Source: Solirubrobacterales bacterium
GTDB lineage: Bacteria; Actinomycetota; Thermoleophilia; Solirubrobacterales; Solirubrobacteraceae
Direction: 5' to 3'
DNA length: 6,753 nucleotides
Assembly: GCA_009781575.1 (NCBI GenBank)
Contig: WQXW01000095.1
Location: 1 to 6,753, forward strand
A program made the position numbers and the translations under genes. Below, piece by piece: positions 1-4,608 of the stretch (its first letter is position 1; every line of letters begins with the position of its first letter). Below the pieces are notes generated by a model that was not told the origin of the DNA, searched no databases, and saw only the letters and a program-made list of their open reading frames with translations.

Positions 1-1
1 G

Positions 2-160
2 CGTAAGCAGATCGAGCAGGAGCAGGCCGGCGGGCAGTCGAAGGCGCTGCCGGGCGGCGGCGCGACGCCGCAGGGCGGCGGATCCGGGCCGCCGCCGGGC
101 GGGGCGCCGACCGTGCCCGGGGGCGACACGCCCCCGAGGGTGGGCGAGGCGCCCACGTAA
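2..160 (+). CDS. C-terminal end of an unrecognised Pro/Gly-rich protein (5'-partial)
   Basis: The open frame enters from the left edge and ends at a TAA at 158-160, leaving 52 codons. The visible part begins with a short charged stretch (RKQIEQEQAGG). It continues as a low-complexity tail rich in Gly, Pro and Ala, with PPPGG and TPPRVGEAPT near the end. Such disordered tails are common at the C-termini of actinobacterial envelope proteins, for example some penicillin-binding proteins, but nothing here identifies the family. Third positions are almost all G or C, which supports real coding. The frame is followed by a three-unit tandem repeat and, about 100 nt later, by an intrinsic terminator in the same direction, as expected for a gene end. 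The gene converges on the MFS gene. Confidence 0.6.
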   Translation, partial: RKQIEQEQAGGQSKALPGGGATPQGGGSGPPPGGAPTVPGGDTPPRVGEAPT

Positions 161-162
161 AA

Positions 163-208
163 CCGGCGCCCGCTCCGACCGGCGCCCGCTCCACCGGCGC
201 CCGCTCCG
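163..208. repeat. Three-copy tandem repeat of about 15 nt just after the stop codon
   Basis: The unit CCGGCGCCCGCTCC occurs at 163, 179 and 194, with 1-2 nt between copies. It starts 3 nt after the stop codon of the partial upstream gene and almost abuts the 73-bp repeat that begins at 211. GGCGCC inside each unit is self-complementary, so the region could fold, but no single long stem stands out. Three copies without spacers is not a CRISPR array. It is most likely a slippage-generated repeat. Confidence 0.75.
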
Positions 209-210
209 CG

Positions 211-283
211 GTCCAGCGGCAGTGCCGGTCGAGCAGCGTCCGTTCCGTCTTTTGTTTTGAGGATTGGTTACGCGCGGAACGAA
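211..283. repeat. 73-bp dispersed direct repeat, copy 1
   Basis: This segment aligns without gaps to 6681-6753 in the same orientation, with 62 of 73 positions identical by hand count. Conservation is uneven. The right 33 positions (from the TTTGTTTT block to GGAACGAA) have two differences, while the left 40 have nine. The conserved right part contains a hairpin with a near-palindromic core, GTTACGCGCGGAAC, which is perfect (GTTCCGCGCGGAAC) in copy 2. Copy 1 lies between two convergent genes, and its right end forms most of the terminator at 259-293. No transposase or terminal inverted repeats were seen, so it is named only as a dispersed repeat. Confidence 0.8.
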
Positions 284-293
284 TCCTCTTTTT
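259..293 (+). terminator. Intrinsic terminator with 11-position stem and T5 tract
   Basis: GAGGATTGGTT (259-269) pairs with AACGAATCCTC (278-288) apart from one G-G mismatch, around an 8-nt loop, and TTTTT follows at 289-293. This is a textbook intrinsic terminator reading rightward, rare in such GC-rich DNA, and would end transcription of the partial gene that stops at 160. Read leftward, the stem is followed by AAAACAAAA rather than a U tract, so it should not terminate the MFS transcript. A second GAATCC at 294-299 could compete for pairing with the left arm; whether this matters is unknown. The hairpin is the 3' part of the 73-bp repeat. Confidence 0.75.
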
Positions 294-443
294 GAATCCC
301 CCAACGGCGCCTCGGACAGGTGTGTTTCAAGCCGCGCGTGGGCGCAGGCGTTGACGGCAGCGCGGCCACCCTGCACGCGGTCGGCCGGCGGTCGTTGGCG
401 AGATTGCGAGCTCGTTGCGCGGCGCTCCTGGCGCGGTCGGCAG

Positions 444-1916
444 TCAGACGGCCGCCTCGGGCGCGCCCCGCGCGGTGGCGGCAGGCGGGGTGGCGGCCGC
501 CGCGTCGTCGGCCCCGAGCGGGTTGGCCGGCAGCAGGAGCGCGACCACGAGACCCACCAGTGCCAGCGCGGCCAGCACGATCATCGCCGCGATGTAGGTG
601 CCGTTGCCCGACACCAGATTGGACAGCAGGATCGTGCCGGCGATCGCGGTGCCGAAGGAGGAGCCCAGATTGGACACGCTGCGCGACAGCCCCGAGATCT
701 CGCCCTGCATCTGTTCCGGGAAGGCCGACTGCACGATGTTGATCGACGGGGTCAACATCCCGCCGAGGCCGAGGCCCATCAGCAAAAGCCCCGGCGCGAG
801 CGCCCAGGCGCTCGATTTGGCGACCCCCACCAGGCCCAGCAGGAGCGCGATCCCGGCCACCGTCACACCGAACCCGGTCGCGATCAGGGTTTTCTGCTGG
901 TGCCGCTTTGCGAGGCGTTCCGCCGCCAGCGAGGACACCAGGATGCCGAGCGTGGCCGCTGTGAAGATCACCCCCGTCTCGAGCGCGCTGTAGTGACGCT
1001 CGGTCTGGAGGTAGACGGACACCACGAACGACACGCCCAGCAGCAGCAGCCACTGGAGGTTCTGGGTGACCAGCCCGAGGTTGGAGGTGCGGTTGCGGAA
1101 CAGATCGGTGGACAGCAGCGGCTCCTTCCCCGCGCGCTCCCGCGCGCGGATGTAGAGGAAGAAGCCCAGCAGGAACGCCACCGCGATCACCGCGAACACC
1201 ACCAACAGTGTGTTGTTGTGGCCCGCTTGCAGGATCGCCAGCACCAGGAAGAACATGCCCACCGCCGACAGCGCCGAGCCGATCGCGTCGAAGGGACGGC
1301 GGGGTTCCGGCGCGATCGGATCCACCACGCGGCGGCTCAGCACGACGATCGTCGCCACCACGAGCGCTTGGAACACGAACGCCGCCCGCCAGCTGATGCC
1401 CGAGGTGATGGCGCCTCCGATCAACGGACCCGCGGCCGCGCCGATGCCGGCCATGCCGCTGATCACGCCGAACGCCTTCGCGCGCGACTCCATCGAGGTG
1501 AACGCCATCGTGGTGAGGATGTACACGGGGGGAATCAAAAACGCGGTGCCCACGCCCTGGAGCACCGAGTTGCCGAGGATCAGCACCCCGAGCCCGGGCG
1601 CCGCCGCGCTCAGCACCGTGCCGATCCCGTACAGGATGAGCCCCCCGATGAAGCACCGCTTGCGCCCCCAGCGATCGGTGAGCTTGCTGCACGGGATCAT
1701 CAGCACCGCCATGATCAGCAGGAACAGCGTGATCGTCGTTTGCACACCCTTCACGTCGGTGTGAAGATCGCGACTGATGTCGTTGATCATCACGTTCATG
1801 TTGGAGCCGGCGAAGCTGCAGATGAACTGCGCCAGCGCGAGCGGGGCGATGAACGCGCGAGGGGAGTGCACCCAACTCGCGGTCGCTGCGGATCGCTCGG
1901 ATCGCGCCGCCCCCAT
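444..1916 (-). CDS. MFS transporter, DHA2-like (14-helix drug/H+ antiporter type)
   Basis: The 490-residue protein is hydrophobic over about residues 20-463. It has many membrane segments and the length usual for 14-helix DHA2 exporters such as QacA and EmrB. The MFS motif A loop is clear at about 78-86 (KLTDRWGRK). The antiporter motif C in helix 5 is present as GIGAAAGPLIGG (157-168). These point to proton-driven export of small molecules across the cytoplasmic membrane; the substrate cannot be inferred. The usual DHA2 helix-1 motif (LDxTIVNVALP) is replaced by a stretch with SNMNVMINDI (about 38-47). The C-terminal 28 residues are a soluble Ala/Pro tail. The ATG at 1914-1916 has no Shine-Dalgarno but lies 6 nt after a -10-like TAGCAT, suggesting a leaderless start. 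A GTG at Val16 is an alternative that would remove no membrane helix. No regulator gene is adjacent. Confidence 0.9.
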   Translation of the reverse strand: MGAARSERSAATASWVHSPRAFIAPLALAQFICSFAGSNMNVMINDISRDLHTDVKGVQTTITLFLLIMAVLMIPCSKLTDRWGRKRCFIGGLILYGIGTVLSAAAPGLGVLILGNSVLQGVGTAFLIPPVYILTTMAFTSMESRAKAFGVISGMAGIGAAAGPLIGGAITSGISWRAAFVFQALVVATIVVLSRRVVDPIAPEPRRPFDAIGSALSAVGMFFLVLAILQAGHNNTLLVVFAVIAVAFLLGFFLYIRARERAGKEPLLSTDLFRNRTSNLGLVTQNLQWLLLLGVSFVVSVYLQTERHYSALETGVIFTAATLGILVSSLAAERLAKRHQQKTLIATGFGVTVAGIALLLGLVGVAKSSAWALAPGLLLMGLGLGGMLTPSINIVQSAFPEQMQGEISGLSRSVSNLGSSFGTAIAGTILLSNLVSGNGTYIAAMIVLAALALVGLVVALLLPANPLGADDAAAATPPAATARGAPEAAV

Positions 1917-1922
1917 CTGGCC

Positions 1923-1928
1923 ATGCTA
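1923..1928 (-). promoter_or_regulatory. Putative -10 element of a leaderless MFS promoter
   Basis: Read on the - strand, TAGCAT (1928 to 1923) fits the actinobacterial TAnnnT pattern. Exactly 6 nt (GGCCAG) separate it from the ATG of the MFS gene, so transcription would begin at the A of the start codon. No ribosome binding site is present. The hexamer 17 nt upstream (CGCGTG) is a poor -35, so the assignment rests on the -10 and its spacing. Confidence 0.45.
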
Positions 1929-1948
1929 CCGCATCGCGCACCGGCCAC

Positions 1949-1979
1949 GCGGGGCCGCGCGGGGCCGCGCGGGCCGCGC
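1949..1979. repeat. 10-nt tandem GC repeat in the MFS/PLDc_N divergent spacer
   Basis: GGGGCCGCGC occurs at 1951-1960 and 1961-1970, followed by a 9-nt near copy (GGGCCGCGC). The unit is largely self-complementary, and its 10-nt period puts copies on the same helix face. It sits 20-60 nt upstream of the predicted MFS start. It may be a slippage repeat or a protein-binding array; the sequence alone does not decide. Confidence 0.5.
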
Positions 1980-2047
1980 CGCGCGCGGGCGGGTGCCACG
2001 CCGGTGAGCGCCCCGCGTGGGCCCGCTGCAACGTGTGTCGCACCGTG

Positions 2048-2076
2048 TTGTCATCGGGCGGCGATCTCGTTAGGCT
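2048..2076 (+). promoter_or_regulatory. Housekeeping-type promoter TTGTCA-N17-TAGGCT
   Basis: TTGTCA (2048-2053) matches five of six bases of the TTGACA -35. After exactly 17 nt, TAGGCT (2071-2076) fits the TAnnnT -10. Transcription would start near 2083, leaving a leader of about 35 nt with a strong ribosome binding site before the gene at 2119. This is the best promoter in the window and suggests steady expression by the main sigma factor. Confidence 0.65.
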
Positions 2077-2106
2077 CCTCACAAATCCGCCGAACTCAAC
2101 GGCGAC

Positions 2107-2114
2107 AAAGGAGG
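2107..2114 (+). promoter_or_regulatory. Strong Shine-Dalgarno AAAGGAGG
   Basis: AAAGGAGG lies 4 nt before the ATG at 2119 and is nearly fully complementary to the 16S rRNA 3' end. It fixes the start codon of the PLDc_N/SHOCT gene and contrasts with the apparent lack of a site before the MFS and lipoprotein genes. Confidence 0.8.
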
Positions 2115-2118
2115 CCAC

Positions 2119-2520
2119 ATGCTGATCGCGAGCAGCTATCCGTTCCTCGAAGTGTTCTGGACGATGCTCATCTTCTTTGCCTTCTTCATCTGGATCTGGC
2201 TGCTGTTCACCGTGTTCGCCGATCTGTTTCGGCGCGACGACGCATCCGGATGGGCGAAGACCGGTTGGATCATCCTCATCATCGTGCTCCCCTACCTGGG
2301 GGTGTTCATCTATCTGATCGCCCAACACGAGGGAATGGCCGAACGCACGATCCGCTCGCAGGAATCGGCGAAGTCCGAAATGGATCAGTACGTGCGCTCG
2401 GTTGCCGGGGGCAGCGATCCCAGCGAGCAGATTGCCAAGGCAAAGCGGCTCCTGGACGACGGCACGATCAACCAGAGCGAGTTCGATCAGATCAAGCAGA
2501 AAGCGCTCGCGAGCGCCTAG
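2119..2520 (+). CDS. PLDc_N and SHOCT domain small membrane protein
   Basis: The 133-residue protein has two parts. Residues about 10-70 contain two membrane helices (about 13-36 and 49-68) joined by a short polar loop (RRDDASGWAKTG), the pattern of the PLDc_N domain. Despite the name, this domain has no HKD catalytic motif, and none occurs here, so it is not a phospholipase. Residues about 101-131 (DPSEQIAKAKRLLDDGTINQ onward, then SEFDQIKQKAL) are a SHOCT domain. SHOCT is a short C-terminal two-helix module with an L-D-D-G-x-I/L-x-x-x-E-F core, thought to mediate oligomerisation or protein contacts. The middle (70-100) is a polar linker. The protein is probably an inner-membrane anchor presenting SHOCT to the cytoplasm. 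The start is fixed by the strong Shine-Dalgarno, and the gene has its own promoter. The next gene begins 138 nt later, so cotranscription is possible but not required. Cellular role unknown. Confidence 0.88.
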   Translation: MLIASSYPFLEVFWTMLIFFAFFIWIWLLFTVFADLFRRDDASGWAKTGWIILIIVLPYLGVFIYLIAQHEGMAERTIRSQESAKSEMDQYVRSVAGGSDPSEQIAKAKRLLDDGTINQSEFDQIKQKALASA

Positions 2521-2577
2521 CGTTGCGGTGGCCGTCGGCGGCGGCGTGGCTTGCGCTCGGCGCCCGCGCATTAGCGC

Positions 2578-2583
2578 TACACT
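2578..2583 (+). promoter_or_regulatory. Possible -10 element for the DUF6325-SHOCT pair
   Basis: TACACT fits the TAnnnT pattern and lies 75 nt before the ATG at 2659. The region 16-18 nt upstream has no good -35; the nearest TTGCGC (2551-2556) is 21 nt away, which is too far. It is offered as a weak candidate. Read-through from the promoter at 2048 is the alternative. Confidence 0.3.
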
Positions 2584-2658
2584 CCGGCCAGGAGCGGCGC
2601 GGGGGCCGACCGCAGGCGTCCTGGCGCCGAGCGCACACGCCGACGAGAGGACACAACC

Positions 2659-3114
2659 ATGAGTGACCCGGAGCTGGAGCTCGGTCCCGTTGACATCGTC
2701 GTAATCGGCTTTCCCCCCGACGCGCCGCGCACGGGTGAGGCGTTCCCCATCGTCGTGGATCTGGTCGAACGCGGGATCATCCGCGTACTGGATGTGCTGG
2801 TGGTCGAGAAGGACGCCGGTGGAGTGGTTTCCGGCGTCGAGCTCGCCGACCTCGACCGCGACGGATTTGCCGAGCTGCGTGTGTTCGAGGGCGCGCGCAC
2901 CGGCATGCTCGGCGACGAGGACCGCGACGTCGCGGGCGAAGGGCTCGAGCCCGGCGAGGCCGCTGTGCTGATCTGCTTCGAGAACGCATGGGCGGCGCCG
3001 TTCGTCACCACCGTGCGTCGCAACGGCGGGCATTTGCTGGCCTTCCAGCGGGTCCCCGCCGAGGAGGTCATCGAGACGGTACAAGCACTCGATGCCGCCG
3101 AGGCGGCATCCTGA
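2659..3114 (+). CDS. DUF6325 family protein
   Basis: The 151-residue soluble protein has the marks I associate with the actinobacterial DUF6325 family. These are an N-terminal GPVDIVVIGFP strand (9-19), a helix followed by DLVERGIIRVLDVLVVEKDAGG (34-55), a conserved LEPGEAAVLICFENAW segment (96-111), and a C-terminal RRNGGHLLAFQRVPAEEV (120-137). No biochemical role is known to me. There is no signal peptide or membrane helix, so it is probably cytoplasmic. The start is supported by GAGAGG 8 nt upstream. The SHOCT gene begins 22 nt after its stop, suggesting one transcript; DUF6325 and small SHOCT genes are often adjacent in actinobacteria as I recall. Its order of strands and helices and the phrase L-x-x-G-x-A-A resemble the DUF1269 protein at 4054, although it lacks the glycine-rich hydrophobic hairpin. 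No unusual codon use was noticed. Confidence 0.82.
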   Translation: MSDPELELGPVDIVVIGFPPDAPRTGEAFPIVVDLVERGIIRVLDVLVVEKDAGGVVSGVELADLDRDGFAELRVFEGARTGMLGDEDRDVAGEGLEPGEAAVLICFENAWAAPFVTTVRRNGGHLLAFQRVPAEEVIETVQALDAAEAAS

Positions 3115-3121
3115 ACTGAAC

Positions 3122-3131
3122 GAGGAAGGAG
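3122..3131 (+). promoter_or_regulatory. Shine-Dalgarno deciding the start of the second SHOCT gene
   Basis: GAGGAAGGAG lies 5 nt before the ATG at 3137. The frame stays open back to an ATG at 3092, but that start would overlap the end of the DUF6325 gene and has no such site, so 3137 is preferred. Confidence 0.7.
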
Positions 3132-3136
3132 CGCAG

Positions 3137-3421
3137 ATGCCTGGTCTACTTCGGGGCGTGGCCCGCACCGCCGTGATCGCCGGCACGGCGACCCACGTAT
3201 CCAACAATGTGAGCCGCCGCCAAGAAGGAAGGTGGGCCCGCCAGGAACAGCAGCAGTGGGAACAGCAGCAGCAGCAGATGGCCGCGCAGGCGCCGTCACC
3301 CGCGGCCGCCCCGGCGAAGGATCCGATGGCCGAACTGAAGGAACTGGGGCAACTTCACCAATCCGGTGTGCTCACCGACGAGGAGTTCACCGCCGCCAAG
3401 GCCAAGCTCCTGAACGCCTAG
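3137..3421 (+). CDS. Small SHOCT domain protein with glutamine-rich linker
   Basis: The 94-residue protein starts at the ATG with a good ribosome binding site, not at 3092, where the frame is also open. Residues 1-32 (RGVARTAVIAGTATHVSNNV and following) are an Ala/Gly-rich segment seen in many small actinobacterial SHOCT proteins. It is weakly hydrophobic and may touch the membrane, but is not a clear transmembrane helix. Residues 36-50 are mostly glutamine, encoded largely by CAG. A Pro/Ala linker follows (51-61). Residues 62-94 are the SHOCT domain (DPMAELKELGQLHQSGVLTD, then EEFTAAKAKLLNA), with the G-V/I-L-T-x-x-E-F core. The gene lies 22 nt downstream of DUF6325 and is probably cotranscribed. 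Role unknown; SHOCT suggests oligomerisation or partner binding. Confidence 0.85.
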   Translation: MPGLLRGVARTAVIAGTATHVSNNVSRRQEGRWARQEQQQWEQQQQQMAAQAPSPAAAPAKDPMAELKELGQLHQSGVLTDEEFTAAKAKLLNA

Positions 3422-3439
3422 CGGCGCACCCGAACGCGC

Positions 3440-3466
3440 AGCGGCGCTACCCGCGCTCGCGCCGCT
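3440..3466. terminator. Hairpin between convergent SHOCT and lipoprotein genes
   Basis: AGCGGCGC (3440-3447) and GCGCCGCT (3459-3466) form a perfect 8-bp GC stem with an 11-nt loop. It lies in the 48-nt gap between two convergent stops (3421 and 3470). No T tract follows on either strand. A bidirectional, tract-less terminator of the kind seen in high-GC actinobacteria is the simplest reading. Confidence 0.5.
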
Positions 3467-3469
3467 CAC

Positions 3470-3886
3470 TCAGCAGGGGATCGGCGCGAGCGCGTGCTGG
3501 TAGCTGGCCACCAGTTTTTCGCCCGCCGCGGCGAGCTTCGCCTGTGCCTGCGCGCCCGTCAGGCTGGTCAGTTCGTGCGCGAACGACGACAGCCCCGCCG
3601 ACAGCTGAGCGGTGGCGTGTTCCACTTCTTCGCGGCGCTTGCTGCTCAGCTGGTCCTGCGCGCTGGTGACCTTGCCCAGCCCCGATTCGATCGATTTGAG
3701 GTTGCTCTGCACCGCGCTCACGGTCGCGGTGGCGCTGGTCATGCCCTTCAGGCCGTTCACGCCCGCGCTGATCTCCGACTTGCCTTCGCACACCGTTTTT
3801 TCGGCCTTCGCCTGCGCGGATTCGCCGCAGCCGGTGGCGAGCGCCAACGGCAACAGCACCGCAAGCAGGGCGATGGGCGCGCGCAT
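3470..3886 (-). CDS. Small helical lipoprotein of unknown function
   Basis: The protein is 138 residues from the ATG at 3884-3886. It begins MRAPIALLAVLLPLALATGC, a compact type II signal peptide whose lipobox (LATGC) puts the lipidated cysteine at residue 20, so the mature protein should be tethered outside the cytoplasmic membrane. The rest is Ser/Ala/Lys-rich and looks helical, with coiled-coil-like stretches (about 44-85). Two further cysteines remain, at 33 (KTVCEGKSEIS) and at the very last residue (APIPC), and could form a disulfide linking the ends. The open frame extends upstream to a GTG at 3925. The shorter start is preferred because it gives the canonical signal peptide and lies 6 nt after a -10-like TACGGT. 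I recall similar actinobacterial hypothetical lipoproteins ending in a cysteine but know of no function. Weak homology to sensor or adhesin stalks cannot be excluded. Confidence 0.78.
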   Translation of the reverse strand: MRAPIALLAVLLPLALATGCGESAQAKAEKTVCEGKSEISAGVNGLKGMTSATATVSAVQSNLKSIESGLGKVTSAQDQLSSKRREEVEHATAQLSAGLSSFAHELTSLTGAQAQAKLAAAGEKLVASYQHALAPIPC

Positions 3887-3892
3887 TGGCCG

Positions 3893-3921
3893 ACCGTAAG
3901 GACGCGCCGGGTGAGTGGCCA
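3893..3921 (-). promoter_or_regulatory. Putative leaderless promoter TGGCCA-N17-TACGGT of the lipoprotein gene
   Basis: On the - strand, TGGCCA (3921 to 3916; four of six matches to TTGACA) is followed by 17 nt and TACGGT (3898 to 3893, TAnnnT). Six nucleotides (CGGCCA) then lead to the ATG at 3886. No ribosome binding site precedes this ATG. The spacing puts the transcription start on the start codon itself. Confidence 0.45.
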
Positions 3922-3984
3922 TCACTCCTGCGGGGTGAAAGCGGGGTGCGCCACGCCACGTCCTGGGGGCGGATCGCTCTCCGG

Positions 3985-4003
3985 GGGTGATGAGCGCTCA
4001 CCC
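3985..4003. promoter_or_regulatory. Nested palindrome in the lipoprotein/DUF1269 divergent spacer
   Basis: TGAGCGCTCA (3991-4000) is a perfect 10-bp palindrome. GGGTGA on the left (3985-3990) can also pair with TCACCC on the right (3998-4003), giving two overlapping symmetries. The site lies between two divergent genes, 51 nt before the DUF1269 start, where an operator could sit. No regulator family is suggested by the sequence, and chance is possible in GC-rich DNA. Confidence 0.3.
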
Positions 4004-4039
4004 CGCGCGGCCTCACGATCGGCTCTCGCTCCCAATCTC

Positions 4040-4046
4040 AGGAGGT
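4040..4046 (+). promoter_or_regulatory. Shine-Dalgarno AGGAGGT of the DUF1269 gene
   Basis: AGGAGGT ends 7 nt before the ATG at 4054, an ideal match and spacing that fixes the start. No TA-containing -10 hexamer can be found between 3926 and 4053 on the + strand, so the promoter feeding this site is not recognisable. Confidence 0.8.
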
Positions 4047-4053
4047 CACCACG

Positions 4054-4569
4054 ATGGCTGACCAGCCGCTGTTCGTGTTCGTCGGGGTCTACTCGAGCCA
4101 GGAGGCCGCGCACGCCGACTACGAGGCCCTGCGCACCGCGCACGCGGAGGGCATGGTGGGCACCTACGACGCCGCCGACATCTACAGGGACGACGACGGC
4201 AAGGTGCACGTGCACAAGCACGAGAAGCCCACCCAGCACGGCGCCTGGACCGGCGCCGCGGTGGGCGCGGTGATCGGCATCCTGTTCCCCCCCTCCATCA
4301 TCGGCGCGGGTGTCGTGGGCGCCGGCGCGGGCGGCCTGATCGGCCACCTCTGGCATGGGATGTCGCGCGCCGACATGAAGGAGCTGGGCGAAGCGCTCGA
4401 CGACGGCCAGGCCGCGCTCGTCGTGATAGGGCGCTCGCGCGTGCTCGAGCAGGCCGAGAAGCTGCTCAGCAAGGCCGAAAAGGTGATGGAGAAGGAAATC
4501 GCCGGCGCCAATGCGGAGCGTTTCGAGCAGGAATTGATTGCGGCCGAGGCCCACGCGCCGAGCGCGTGA
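4054..4569 (+). CDS. DUF1269 family protein with glycine-rich hydrophobic hairpin
   Basis: The 171-residue protein has the layout of the DUF1269 family. An N-terminal strand and helix (LFVFVGVYSSQEAAHADYEA, 6-25) is followed by DAADIYRDDDGKVHVHKHEK (39-58). A glycine-rich hydrophobic hairpin with repeated small-residue motifs comes next (about 64-99), then ELGEALDDGQAALVVIG (110-126), and a charged C-terminal helix that is probably coiled coil (130-165). In this family the Gly/Ala hairpin is thought to insert into or lie on the membrane. Biochemical function is not known to me, although members are often annotated as stress or membrane-associated. The Shine-Dalgarno is strong. The gene is divergent from the lipoprotein gene and converges on GH15 with a 39-nt gap. 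Its two soluble segments parallel those of the DUF6325 protein at 2659. Confidence 0.85.
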   Translation: MADQPLFVFVGVYSSQEAAHADYEALRTAHAEGMVGTYDAADIYRDDDGKVHVHKHEKPTQHGAWTGAAVGAVIGILFPPSIIGAGVVGAGAGGLIGHLWHGMSRADMKELGEALDDGQAALVVIGRSRVLEQAEKLLSKAEKVMEKEIAGANAERFEQELIAAEAHAPSA

Positions 4570-4586
4570 GCGACGGCCGAGGCAGG

Positions 4587-4604
4587 CGCTCACACGTGCG
4601 AGCG
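4587..4604. terminator. Small hairpin between convergent DUF1269 and GH15 genes
   Basis: CGCTC (4587-4591) pairs with GAGCG (4600-4604) around an 8-nt loop containing CACGTG. It lies in the 39-nt gap between two convergent stops. The stem is short and has no T tract, so its role as a bidirectional terminator is a positional guess. Confidence 0.3.
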
Positions 4605-4608
4605 GCGC

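Noticed and set aside
163..208. CRISPR-like repeats
   Set aside because: Three short copies with 1-2 nt between them and no spacers; no cas genes in the window.
2119..2330. Phospholipase D activity for the PLDc_N protein
   Set aside because: Only the two-helix membrane domain is present; there is no HKD motif and no room for the catalytic domain.
2551..2583. TTGCGC/TACACT promoter pair
   Set aside because: The 21-nt spacing is outside the usual 16-19 nt range; only the -10 was kept as a weak candidate.
264..2666. 800-residue open frame on the + strand
   Set aside because: Antisense shadow of the MFS gene, continuing through a different frame of the PLDc_N/SHOCT gene. Composition is Arg/His/Gln-rich and no motif is recognisable.
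268..3207. 979-residue open frame on the - strand across several genes
   Set aside because: It overlaps the MFS, PLDc_N/SHOCT and DUF6325 genes in other frames. Its translation is Arg/Gly/Ala/His-rich with no domain, as expected for out-of-frame reading in GC-rich DNA.
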